From NCBI RefSeq assembly GCF_000208745.1, contig NC_030859.1:15967426-16031425 (forward strand): 64,000 nucleotides of DNA. Reading direction: 5' to 3'. A program made the translations under genes and the position numbers. This DNA comes from Theobroma cacao (Eukaryota > Streptophyta > Magnoliopsida > Malvales > Malvaceae). A model generated the notes under the pieces. It ran no database searches. It was not told the DNA's origin and was given only the letters and a program-made list of their open reading frames with translations. Below, piece after piece: positions 35,183 to 46,145 of this stretch (position 1 is the first letter of the stretch; the number at the start of each line of letters is the position of its first letter).

Positions 35183-38100
35183 GTGAAGTTAAAGTTTAAC
35201 ATGAATGAGGCATGTTTTCATCATCTGATGCATCTAGTGAAAGAGATGTTGCAATCGAATGAATCATTACCAAAAAACTTCTATAAATTGAAGACACAGT
35301 TGAAGGAACTTAGGCTCGACTATTAAAAAATTCATGCATGTAAGAATAATTGTGTCTTATTTTATAATGAATATTCCAAGTTGTCTTATTGTCCATGTTG
35401 TGGTCATCCTCAGTATAAACCGAATAATCAAAAGGGAATGGAGAAAATATTTCCTTTTAAGATTTGACGATACTTTCCACTAACACCAAGATTGCAAATG
35501 TTATAAATGTCAAGCAAAATTGCAAAACATATGACATGGCATGCCACTCACCAATCTAATGATAGAGTGCGTAGGCATCTTGTTGATGGTGAAGCTTGGT
35601 AACATTTTAATCGTACCCATCAGTTTTTTGACTTTGAGCCTCGTTACGTCAAACTAGGTTTATGTTCAGATGGTTTCAATCCATTTGTGTCGACAACGAA
35701 ACCATATTTTGTTTAGCCGATAATACTTACTGTCTATAACTTACCTCCATGAATATGCACGAACCAATCATACATCTTTTTAGTATGGTCATCCTAGATA
35801 GGACAAGTCCTGGACAAAATATTAATGTGTTCCTTCAACCTCTAATTAATGAGTTAAAAGTTCAGTGGAACAAAAAAGTGGTCACAAACGATGCCTTTAT
35901 CACAAAATTTTATTCTATGAGCAACACTCTTGTAGACCATTAATGATTTTCCTTTATATGGTATGTTGTCCAAGTGAAGCACTCATAGACGTTTATCATG
36001 TCTATGTTGTATGGAACATGAAAAGAGTTTCTTCTTGGAGTACAAGAAGAAGCCCTGTTTTTTTTTTATTATCATCGGTAATTCTTGTCGATGGATCATC
36101 CTTTTTGCTACCAAAGAGATAAATTTAAGAAACGTGTTGAACAAGACTCTCCAATTCCTCGATTATCCGATGTCAAGATCTTGGAACGATTGGAATCAAT
36201 TCCAAATATCACGTGTGGGATAAAGGTGGGTGATCAAAAGCTACCGGATTTCGATCAAACGTATAATTGGGCTAAGAAATGCATATTTTAAGAGTTATCG
36301 TATTGGCAGGTGAATCTCACTCATCACAACTTGGATGTGATGCATACTGAGTGTAACACATTTAACAATATATTCAACATGATGATTGATGTCCCGAGAA
36401 AAATGAAAGACAATATTAACACTCGTTGTGATTTAGAGGTGTATTGTAGGCGATCGAAATTGCACTTAATTGCAAATAATGGTAAACTTTTAAAACTGAA
36501 AACCTCATACACTTTACCTAAAAAGCAACGGAAAGCTGTGTGTGCTTGGGTGAAACAGTTACGATTACTAGATGGTTTTGCCTCTAACCTAGCAAATTAT
36601 GTGAATAAGCAGAAATGAAAATTTTATGGGATTACAAGTCATGATTGTCACGTTTTCCTACAATGGTTGCTCCTAATTGCCTTACGTGATATGGTCCCTC
36701 AAGCTATTTGAAGTGCAATCGTTGAGATCTCACATTTCTTCGTGATTTATGTGCAACCGAACTGCATGTTGAGCATATCAATGCATGAGAAGGAAAAATG
36801 TGGAAACCATATGCAAATTAAAAAAGATTTTTGCCCTTAGTTTTTTCAACTTAGTGGATCATTTACTGATCTATTTGCCAAACGAAGCTAAGGTTAAAGG
36901 ATTGGTTTATTATAGATGGATGTATTTGTTTGAGAGGTTACCCTAAAACCATAAATGTAATCAAAATTTTAGTTATTTGATAATTAGAATATAAAAACAA
37001 ATGTTGATTTTTAGGTTTTTACATCATTTGAAAAAAATGTGAAAAATCGAGCATCAATGGAAGGATCCATTTGTGAAGCATATATCATCGACGAAATATT
37101 ACCATTTTGTTTGATGTACTTCGAACCTATAATCCCAACAAGAATGAACTGGGTTTCACGAAATGACGACAGTAGAAAGGTTGATGCAGTCAATCATCTG
37201 TCAATTTTCACTTATCTCAGTGGACCTTTAGGTCAATTTGAGAAATGTCGATATCTAGAGCAGGAGGAGTTCTACGCTGCCCAACTATATGTACCAATGA
37301 ATTGCAAAGAGATATTACCATACATTGTGTTAGTATAAGTTTAATCAAACATTTAGAAAATTGTGAATGGAGAATGGTATTAGTTTGTGATTTATGTTCT
37401 TCTCATCTATAGGATGTTCAACGATATGGTTAAAAAAAGAGCAGTACGGTATATGTAAGAAAAATTGGAAAAAGTTCGTGACACATCATTTCGTAATTGG
37501 TTTAACCAATCTGTAAGTTATATTTAATAAATCAATTTGATTTTGTTAATAATTGAAAGTCATATAACTTTTTCACAAGTCTGCCAATAGACGAGTCAAA
37601 TTGATTCTTGTGTTATCAACTCCTATCACGAACCTAGTCATATGGCAAGGTGTTTCAAACGTTATTACATCAATGGATACAAGTTTCACACATTGGATTA
37701 TGGTCACAATTGCAAAACGGTGAACAGTGGTGTCCGCATCAAGGGAAGTTGTTATAATGATTACAATCATGACTTTTATGGATTGTTGGTTGATATTGTT
37801 GAGTTAGAATACTTTGGTGTCAACAATTGAGTTGTGTTGTTCAAATGTCATTGGTTTGACATCGACAAAGTTGTTCGAGTAGATCTAGTTCACAAGTTAA
37901 TCAAAATTAGACACAACTAGATTCTTGCTAACAATGAGCCTTTTTATTTTAGCCAAACAAGCAACTCAAGTATACTACACTTTGTATCCATCAAACAAAA
38001 GAGATTAACATGATTGGTGAGCAGCGTCAAAATGAAGGCTCAATGTCGATTTCCCATTACGGATAATAAGCAAAGTGATGGGAAAATGATAAATCTTAAT

Positions 38101-38391
38101 GAAAGGATGTATCAAGAAGATGAAGTTTCCTGCTATTCATGATTTAGTCATAGTTTGATCGACCTTGACAATAATACAATTTTTCTTAGTGGTGAATATG
38201 AAGAGGTTAATATGTTTATCAATGTTAAACATAATGAAGAAGATGATGAAGTTGAATATAGAGAATATGACAAGATAGAGGAAGAATCAGATGAACAAGA
38301 TGAAAATAATATCAATGATAATAAAGATGAGAACGAAGAAAATGATTCGTTTGTTTTGTTGATGATTGATGGATTTTTCTTTTTTTTGTAA
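35183..38391 (+). pseudogene. CACTA TNP2-family transposase gene, decayed
   Basis: Plus-strand blocks match the TNP2 (Transposase_21) and downstream DUF4218/DUF4216 order of plant CACTA transposases. They are KIHACKNNCVLFYNEY and SYCPCCG (35320-35400), MTWHATHQSNDRVRRH and LVDGEAW (35535-35600), LGLCSDGFNPF (35650-35690), INVFLQPLINELK (35820-35860), NLTHHNLDVMHTECN (36310-36355), YTLPKKQRKAVCAWVKQLR (36510-36570), KNRASMEGSICEAYI (37040-37085), GYKFHTLDYGHN (37675-37710), VELEYFGVNN (37800-37830), and an acidic tail ending at 38391. Multiple stops and frameshifts interrupt them. It would have cut and pasted CACTA elements; now it is inactive. Confidence 0.85.
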
Positions 38392-38462
38392 AACAAATGT
38401 ACAAATTTATTTTTTGGACTTTTAAATTAAAACCTTATAAAGTTCATTCGTTATATATGTAA

Positions 38463-38899
38463 GACTAAATGCTCAAATTGAGGCTAAATGTTTAGGCACC
38501 TTTTCAATTAAGGGGCAAATATTTCAAGTATAACAATCAAGGTCGAACGCTTTTAGTTCCTGACAATGAAGGGCCAAGGTGAAAGGTTCTAGTGCGTGTA
38601 GGACACGTGCATGACGTGGACACTAAATTTTTAATATGACGTGTAACAATTACATTTTCAACATGGCGTGTAACAACTAAATTTTAAAACTCAACGTGTA
38701 ATACTACATTTTTCAAAACTGTCATGTCATTAGCTCATGCAATTTTTTGTTGTGTGTGATACACCTCTCATCCACCTGTCAACTTAATCCTTAATTGTAA
38801 AGAATCGAAAATGTTTGGTCCTTGATTGTTATAATTGAAACGTTTGGCCTTTAATTTAAAAAGTACATAAATGTTTAGTCTCAATTTGAGCATTTAGCC
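38463..38899. mobile_element. 437-bp Mutator-type MITE nested in CACTA element 2
   Basis: The ends are GACTAAATGCTCAAATTGAG and CTCAATTTGAGCATTTAGCC, and the inverted repeats run about 110 bases. It is flanked by TATATGTAA (38454-38462) and TATGTGTAA (38900-38908), a 9-bp duplication with one mismatch. The matching place in CACTA element 1 (about 7330-7352) has no insert, so it acts as an empty site. It has no coding capacity. Confidence 0.88.
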
Positions 38900-39014
38900 T
38901 ATGTGTAATGTCGTAGATTTATTTATTCACATTTAAATTAATGTTTATATATGTGCATATTTTTTTTTTATAGTTATACTAACAGTTGTACATTTTTTTT
39001 CTTATTGGATAGAC

Positions 39015-39960
39015 ATGGTTAAGTTAAAGAATAAGAAGAATAAAGGCTATCAACGACAAGCCAGTAGCACTGGCCCTTCAGCTACCCCACCTCATGTGCC
39101 GCATCCTCTGTCGCATCCTCCCTTTAGACCACGACCTCTCACTTCAACAACAAATGTTTAGGTAGTGCCAAAAGTATCGATGTTGAGTCCAACTACTTTA
39201 GTCAAAACCCCCACTCTAGACACTGCTACTGCATCCAACAACACGTCGTAGGCTAGGGGTTGAGGGATAAGTCTTGGCTTGCTGACTCTGACTCATCCAG
39301 ACCAATGGATATTTTTGCATCCTCTCAAAGAGAGGTGATTCCTCTACCCTAATTTATTTCATTAATTATATGCAGTCATTTAGTTAATTAATTAATGCGT
39401 TATACTAACCAATAAATCTTTTTTGTAGTACTTTTGAGGAGATTGGTGTTACTCCCATGATTACAAAGATTATTAGGAGTAACTTTTGTAGGCCTTAGCC
39501 AACATGGAAGCAGGTTCCTCAGGAGCATAAGGATAACATGTGGCGTAAATTCGAGGCAAGATAAAGATATAGTATTATTGTATATTTATAATAATTTTCT
39601 GTACTAAAATTTTTTTTGATGTAGGAATCTTCCACATAGGTTGTTGCAAATGCAATGGAGGTCTGATCCATATGGGAGAAAATTCACAAGGAGCACTTCA
39701 AAGATTTATAGGGGATGAGCGTGATAAGGCCAAGAAGGAAACAGGTGACCCCGACATGGATCTCTTATTGATGAAGGGTAAGGCACAACTATGGATCATT
39801 GTTAAGGTATGGTACCAGCTTGTTGATAACGTTTGGTCCACACTAGAAAAGCAATCACGCTCATGCAAGGTCAAGTAGAGCCGTGTGACAGAGAAAGACG
39901 GCAACGTTGCAAAACATACAGGTGGTTTCATGCCTCTCTCCCTACAAAAAAATAGGATGG
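39015..39960 (+). pseudogene. CACTA second gene (Ptta/En/Spm-like), truncated
   Basis: It starts at ATG 39015 (MVKLKNKKNKGYQRQ), has a proline-rich region, then PTWKQVPQEHKDNMWRKF (39495-39555), SIWEKIHKEHFKDL (39670-39710) and a block at about 39780-39950 (LWIIVKVWYQLVDNVWSTL, then VTEKDGNVAKHTGG-like). In-frame stops occur. Compared with element 1, everything between the block ending near 39960 and the downstream non-coding part is missing (the counterpart of about 8390-9130). The gene is thus 3'-truncated. Confidence 0.65.
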
Positions 39961-40194
39961 TATGTGGTTTCATTTTAGTAGTACAAAAATCATTGGATGT
40001 TTATATTGGATTATTGGTTGATGTTTATATTGGATATTTTTGCTATTAATTACAATTTGTATTATATTTTCATATTTTTTATATGCATATATAAGTTTAC
40101 TATATGTTTATTTTATCAATAACAGCATCATATAATAATTTTATTACAAACAAAACAAAATTTAATTCCCAAACAATAAAAAAAACCTTGTTTT

Positions 40195-40694
40195 GCATAT
40201 ATTACCGACGAAATTCATCAACAAACGATGAAATTCAACAATTATTAACGGAATCATTGACGGAATTCTTCCTTTATCGACGGAGTTCATACAAAATATC
40301 GACAGAATGCCAATGAAACTATTGCCATTGCCGAAGGATACTGCTTGTAAGCTTTAATGTCGACTCTGTCGACGGTCCTTTGACAATTCCATCAATATTG
40401 ACCAACAAATATATCGATGAAGCAATTTTGTCAGTATTCATTGATAGAATTTATCAACAGATCTTAATCTGTCAGTACCTTTATCAAAGGAAATTGTAGA
40501 TAGAGTTTTCCTATCATCGACGAGAAACGCCTGATAGATTTAAACCTTTGCTGATGTAACAACCGACGAATCACTTGGTCGGTATTTTATCGATGGAATA
40601 ATTCGTCATTGACGACTTTGCCATTACCGATCGTTGAATTTTTGATGGAGTACCAACAAAATATTCTGTCAGTAAAACCATTTTTTTTATAGTG
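40195..40694 (+). repeat. CACTA 2 subterminal repeats and right terminal repeat
   Basis: Many short variants of ATTGACGGAATTC and TATCGACGGAGTTC in both orientations fill the region. It ends in TATAGTG at 40694. The repeat core has diverged from that of element 1 (CCAATGGAATT), so the two elements belong to related but distinct lineages. Confidence 0.7.
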
Positions 40695-41830
40695 TTTGTC
40701 ATGCTACTTTTAAGCACAAATGTATTGATGTTCATCTTCACTTACATAGTTGTTATGAAAATTACCCAATAAACAATAAAGATAAAACTTAGAGAAATAA
40801 AACAAATAGAAAACCATAAGAATTTATGTGGTTCGGTCTCTTACCTACATTCACATAGTGAAACTGTTCTTTTATTATTGAGAAATTAAAGTACAATAAA
40901 TTGACCTCTATGATTCCAAACCAACCCAAGATCCCTTGCACACATTTTCTCAATAACCTCTCAAAAACATTCACCCAAACCACTCTAACTCCACCTAGAA
41001 CAAAAGATAGAGTTACAAGGTGTTCCCTCTCTAGAGCTCTCAAAGAACTGCTTTCAATTCTAAAGTATAGAGGTCCACTTTTATAATATAAAAGTTCAAA
41101 ATAGAATGTAATTAGAACTCGATGTGGAATAAAAAGTTTAAAATCATACAACTACTCAATGTTGTACACAAACAAGAATCGTAATCAAATAAAATCTAGA
41201 ATTTTAGTCAACCTAATACATAGTTTAACATAAACCTATTCTATCTTGATGTATGAGCTTTAGGTAAAAGCTAATTTGAGCTTCTATTGAATCTACATTT
41301 TTGTTATTATAATATTTTTATAAATTTGATAACTTCCAATTTGATATATAAACTTTTCAAACAAATATCATATAATTCTACTATTCAACATTTTTGAAGT
41401 GGCTTTTGATAATATCTCATTCCTAATTATTTTATTAAATTTTGGCGTAATATTTAAATAATATGGTTCTATTTTTCTTATTTAAAGTTAACTACGAGAG
41501 GAAGAAAAGGAAAACGTATTCAACTTTGCATATATACCAGTAAAAGTGCAGAAGAAAACCCTAATAGTGTAGAAAATTGTCAAACTAAATGCATGTTCCT
41601 AAACTTTAATGTTCATGAATAAAGACAAGGGGATTAAAAAGAAATCATTTAGGTGCTTTGCAAAAGTAATCCACCATTACATTGATTGGGGTCATACCTT
41701 TATTATGCATAATGAAACTTCACGTGCATGTAGAGATTATTCGTTTAACATAAAAACCAAAACTTTAACTTATCAAAACTTATTTATTTGTCTCACAGAA
41801 AAAGCTTTAGATTTTTTTTCTTCAAAAAAC
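40695..41830. other. Intergenic DNA with ECA1-flank remnant, no supported gene
   Basis: The first 55 bases (TTTGTCATGCTACTTTTAAG onward) resemble the end of the ECA1 copy 1 3' flank at about 32769. The stretch 40800-41150 has the TTTATGTGGTTCGGTC motif of dispersed plant repeats. The remainder is AT-rich, and no gene is supported. Confidence 0.5.
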
Positions 41831-42211
41831 CACATATTAAAAGGTATATTCTAATTCATGAATTTTTTTTTTCATTTTAATTTCACATATTTTTAATTCT
41901 TTTTTTTTTTGTCTATCTCCCACTTACCCTTAGGATTGGGAAAAAAAAAACTTAATGGCTATTAATAAAAATTTAATTCCCATATCTTAAGAAAGAAAAA
42001 CTCATGTCTTTAATATGTCTATGGTTAATTACAACGTGAGGAAACTTAATGCATGAAACTTATAAGTAATAAATGATACCATTTTAACATTATCAATGCA
42101 TCTTCCCCTCCTTGTGATTACCCTATAAATAAATCTTTTACTGGCTTGTAAATCTCGTTGGACAAGCCTTTTACCAACCAAATAAAAGAAGAGAAATCAG
42201 TAATAAGCATA
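41830..42211 (+). promoter_or_regulatory. Duplicated promoter and leader of ECA1-like copy 2
   Basis: Sequence from about 41830 to the ATG aligns with 31180-31552 before copy 1. It includes poly-T runs, GGATTGGGAAAAAAA, ACTCATGTCTTTAA, the TATA box at 42124-42131 (TATAAATA), and the leader with GTTGGACAAGCCTTTTACCA. The shared promoter suggests both copies began with the same expression pattern. Confidence 0.7.
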
Positions 42212-42568
42212 ATGGCAAGCTTCAATGTATTGTCTCTCTTGGTGGTTTTGTTTGTGACTAGTGGTGCAGTCATGAGTATAGAGGTGGCTGACCCCATACA
42301 GGCATATAATTGTGAATCCAAAATGAGTTTGAATTGTGTTATGGGGGTTTTCACAAGTATATTCAATAGCACTGAAATGGTTACAGATAAGTGCTGCGGT
42401 GAGCTTATAGTGCTTGGTCAAGTTTGCCACAATGCATTATTAAAGAGGACTCTCCAACTTCCTAAATTTAGAAAAATCGATTCATCACTAATTTTGAAAA
42501 GGAGTATTCGAACATGGAATAAATGTGCTTTGCTCATCGATAGTATTGCTCAATCTCCTTATCCTTGA
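42212..42568 (+). CDS. Small secreted cysteine-rich protein, ECA1/prolamin-like family, copy 2 (118 aa)
   Basis: Paralog of the gene at 31553-31912, single exon, 118 residues, with a signal peptide of about 22 residues. Cysteines are at 34, 42, 61, 62, 72 and 105. The third cysteine of copy 1 (C52) is phenylalanine here (F51), so one core cysteine is lost; it may leave a partner unpaired or change the disulfide pattern with C34. The start chosen is ATG 42212: the frame is open further upstream, but only from a TTG at 42158, and the ATG matches copy 1. The family role (secreted, often reproductive) is inferred. Confidence 0.83.
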   Translation: MASFNVLSLLVVLFVTSGAVMSIEVADPIQAYNCESKMSLNCVMGVFTSIFNSTEMVTDKCCGELIVLGQVCHNALLKRTLQLPKFRKIDSSLILKRSIRTWNKCALLIDSIAQSPYP

Positions 42569-42891
42569 GAAGGATGTTTGAAATTTCTTATACAACAAAA
42601 GTTCTGAAGAATAACGTACGCTTTCACTATTTTATGTTTCCTAATCATATGAAGATGCTAATAAAGGAAATTTTCTGTTTTGTCTTCTTTTCTTTTCTAT
42701 TTCTTATAAGTTATTATAAATCATATGTTGCAAACTCTGGAATGTAAAACTAGATTATCAATATCCTAGAGAAATTGTTAAAGCAAACTATGGTTTTTGC
42801 TAATTTGCACAAGATTAAAAAACATTGCGATATGATGACTACCCTAATACATGATTCTATTAGCTAACCCTTTGTCTCTTTAATTTAATTT

Positions 42892-45008
42892 GGATAAACT
42901 CCACATACACCCCTTGTGGTATAACCATTTCTCAGATAACACCCTAAGTTTCTTTCTTTCCCATCCAATATAAAACCTTGTGTTTTATTTTTATTCCCAT
43001 AGAAGCTAATAGGTTTAATTTTCGGTAAAAAGACAATGAATTCCTGTATCCCTTTATTCCTTATTTATTTGTCTAGATTTGTTGAATTTCCCGTTGTTTC
43101 TTTTCTCTGTTCAAGTACCTTGCTCCCTTTCTTAATAGGTAGAGGAATTGCAGGTTTGTGTTGAATGTGCTAAATTTTGGATCCAACTATGTTTCCTTTC
43201 TTTAATTTTTATAAAGGATTTTTTAGTGCAACAAGAACGAAAAATAAATAAATATGAGTTCGAGTAAGAACTCCTGTACCAAGCTGCTTATTGTGTGGAC
43301 AAAGCGAAGCGCTCGTTCCCTAGCAACTAAGGCAGAGGGCTTTTTTTTTTTTTTTTTCCGAAAAGCATTCATAAGCTTTCATTCGTTTTCAGATAACAGA
43401 ACAGAACACCAACAGGGATTAGAGATATTGGTCGGTATCCCCATTTGCCACTTACAAGTAGACTTGATAATTTTAAACACGACACGTTAACACCACAAAA
43501 GAAAACAAGAGTTAAACATGTTTTAGGTTTAGTTTTAACGTGTTTCGTGTCTTAACGTGTCAGACACGACAAACACGTTTAAACACATTTACTTAATTGT
43601 GTTATCGTGTTTAAACATGCATACATAACACGTTTATTAACTTATTAAAAATTAATAGTTAAATATTATTTTAACTTTTTATAAATAATTTTAAATAATT
43701 ATTTTAATAAATTTTTTTAATTTTATAAATGTAATAATGTAATTATTACGATTATAAATTATGAATGATTTTTTATATTATTAGTATTTGAAAGTTAGAT
43801 GTTAATGATGTATTTTAGCATATTATATGATAATGAATTTTATAAATATTATTTATATTAAATTTTATTATATTTGATGTTGTTATTATTTTTATTTTGT
43901 TATAATTATTTTTATAATTATAAAATTTAAATTTAAATAATAAAATTATATTTAATTGTAAATATTTTTATTTAATTATGTTAAACGTATTATTAATCGT
44001 ATCGTGTCATATATTGACACGTTTAATAAACGTGTTAATCGTATCGTATCGTGTTACACGTTTATTAAACGTATACGTGTACGTGTTTTAAATTTACGAC
44101 ACGAATATTAAATATGTCGTGTTCGTATTTAGTCTTAACGTATTTCGTGTTTAATCGTGTCTGACACGTTTACGATACGAAAACACGAATTATCAGGTCT
44201 GCCTTCAAGTACACCTCCCCAATATTTTCACATAATCGTCGGTCCCAACAGGGGTATCAAAATAATCCCTGCAACCACAAACAGAAAGGACCTACAAAAA
44301 AGACAATCCCCTTATACTGTACAATTTCATAAGGGGCGTCAACCACAATAAATCCATGTTCCTATATACAAAAATCTGCTATCAATAATATTAACCAATC
44401 TACAGTCGGAAACATCACATGGAAGAAGTTTCAGAACCTCGACTAAGGGGTAGACTGAGGCATTCCTTCATCATAGTAAACATCACAACTTAATTATCGC
44501 CATAACAGCAAGGATTGCGTACCTAGTGAAGGCAAGGGGCGCTTAACAATCACCATAGTTGCCACAAAAACTACTCCCTTATATTATCAGTTCAAAGACT
44601 GCACTCCAACCCTAACCAAATTTCATAATGGAAAAACAAAAGAAAGAAAAAAAACTAAATCTGTAATAAATCTGGCAACTTTAAAATCAAGAAAAGAAAC
44701 CTATGGATAGATCCAAAACTTAGCACATCCAACACAAACATGCAGTTCCTGCACCTATTAAGAAAGGAAACAAGATACCTAAAAGGAGAGAAAAAACAAC
44801 TGGAAATACAACCAATTCAAACAAATAAAAAAGGAATAAAAGGATAAACGATTTTATTTTTTTTTTTTTATGGAAAATGAAACTGAATATTTAACTCGTT
44901 AACCCCTACAGGAATAGAAATAAAACATAAGGTTTTATACGAGAAAAAAAAAACTCAGTGTTATATAAGAAATGGTTATACCACAAGTAGTGTATGTGGA
45001 GTTTACTC
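42892..45008. mobile_element. 2.1-kb Mutator-like element with long terminal inverted repeats
   Basis: The ends are GGATAAACTCC and GGAGTTTACTC. The arms (42892-43240 and about 44670-45008) are imperfect inverted copies about 340 bases long, sharing ACTTGTGGTATAACCATTTC-like, ATAAAACCTT..TTTTATT and CCCTTTCTTAATAGG-like blocks. A perfect 9-bp duplication, ATTTAATTT, flanks it (42883-42891 and 45009-45017). The paralogous flank of ECA1 copy 1 (about 32223-32233) shows a single AATTGAATTTT without insert. No transposase is seen, so it is non-autonomous. The interior (43250-43457, 44197-44670) has not been identified and could be captured sequence. Confidence 0.88.
43458..44196. repeat. ACACG-rich repeat element nested inside the MULE
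   Basis: The edges AGACTTGATAATT and AATTATCAGGTCT are inverse copies. Inside are many ACACGTTTA, CGTGTCG and GTACGTGT words in both orientations around a very AT-rich centre (43640-43980). A diverged relative lies at about 55440-56102. It is probably a non-autonomous DNA element; I could not define an exact target duplication. Confidence 0.6.
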
Positions 45009-45017
45009 ATTTAATTT

Positions 45018-46145
45018 TCGGCTTAAGTGTTTATTTTTATTTTCTTTTTGAATCTTGAATTATTATTTTGACATATGCAAGAAAATATAGTAATCCAATC
45101 CAAAAGTCAGTGCTATAATTTCATCAAATTCCATTTTATATGGAATCAAAATTTCATGAAAAACTTTCTTCATCGCTTTAAACTAAATAGCAGTATGAGT
45201 GCAAATGTGAAAAGTAATTGCTCTTTCTATAATTCTTGATTTTCCTAGTTTAATCTGATGCCACATGCTATATTCCTTAACTCAATTACTTAAACGTATT
45301 ATTTTCTCTTTGTAAGCTTTGCTCTCTCCATTTACACCCACGTTCAGAAAGGTTTATAAAGGTTTTAAATAAGCATAACTTTCAAGTCTCCATATAACCA
45401 TCGAAAGTGATATGATTTTTTTTTTTTTACTTGAAATCCAAGTGAAACTAATTATTATGGGTCGTGTGTCCTTGATGGAAAAAATCTATTTTTCTTTGCA
45501 TGTATAATAAATTCATTTTTATAAGAAGAAATGGAATTTATGTAGAGAAAATTGACAAAACTAATTTCATTGAAGATTTATAGAGTCTCAACTTCTATTT
45601 AATATATTTTTTATTATTAAAGATTTTCATAAGTTTGATAATTTCAATTTTGATATATAAAATTGGGAAAACTAATAATATTTTTATCTCTTTATTTATT
45701 TTATGTTTAGGTGTCTATTTTTATTTTTCCTTTCGAGTCCTCAAATATTATTTTTCATGTATTAAAGGAAGTGTTGTAATCCAGCCTGAAAACTTTGTAT
45801 AATTCTTGATTTTTCGATTTTAATCTCAAGCATCCACATTGAAATCTTTCATAATGCTATTGAGTTTTTCATATTAAAAAAAATGCTTCTTTAATTTAAT
45901 GTATATTTTCTTAAATTCATAACACTTTGCAAAAATCTATAAATATAAAACACTTAGACAAAAAAAAAAAAAAAACTAATGCTGGGTTTACACCAGTCAT
46001 ACACCAACACTAGACATGTTATAGTCCATAATTTAATTACTTGAAAGTTATTATTACCTCTTTATAAGCTTCAATATCTCTTTTTACGTGAGGTTTATGA
46101 AGTTTTATGTAAAGGTTTTAAATAAATTTAAGATATAATATTCAA
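45018..46145. repeat. 3' flank of ECA1 copy 2 and a further decayed flank copy
   Basis: 45018-45580 continues the copy 2 flank and aligns with 32233-32740 behind copy 1. About 45690-46140 repeats parts of it again in decayed form (GTGTCTATTTTTATTTTTCC, GAAGTGTTGTAATCCA, TATAATTCTTGATTTTTC, TATTACCTCTTTATAAGCTT). This indicates at least one more ancestral duplication of the unit, with its gene portion no longer visible. Confidence 0.65.

Larger units (their letters stand above)
35183..40694 (+). mobile_element. Defective CACTA (En/Spm) transposon 2, with right terminal repeat
   Basis: The element carries a decayed TNP2 transposase gene (35183-38391), a truncated second gene (39015-39960) and subterminal repeats (40195-40680). 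It ends in ACCATTTTTTTTATAGTG at 40694, close to the end of element 1, and is also followed by TTT. No left terminus or N-terminal transposase domain is visible, so its left side has been lost, possibly where the LTR-like repeat now lies. A MITE (38463-38899) is nested in it. It lies between two ECA1 gene copies and accounts for much of their 10-kb separation. Confidence 0.85.

Noticed and set aside
38155..38391. Independent acidic D/E-rich host protein
   Set aside because: It lies in the position of the CACTA transposase tail, and the same tail occurs in CACTA element 1 at about 7190-7270.
42158..42211. ECA1 copy 2 start 18 codons earlier
   Set aside because: It would start at a TTG inside the conserved leader. 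ATG 42212 matches copy 1 and opens the signal peptide.
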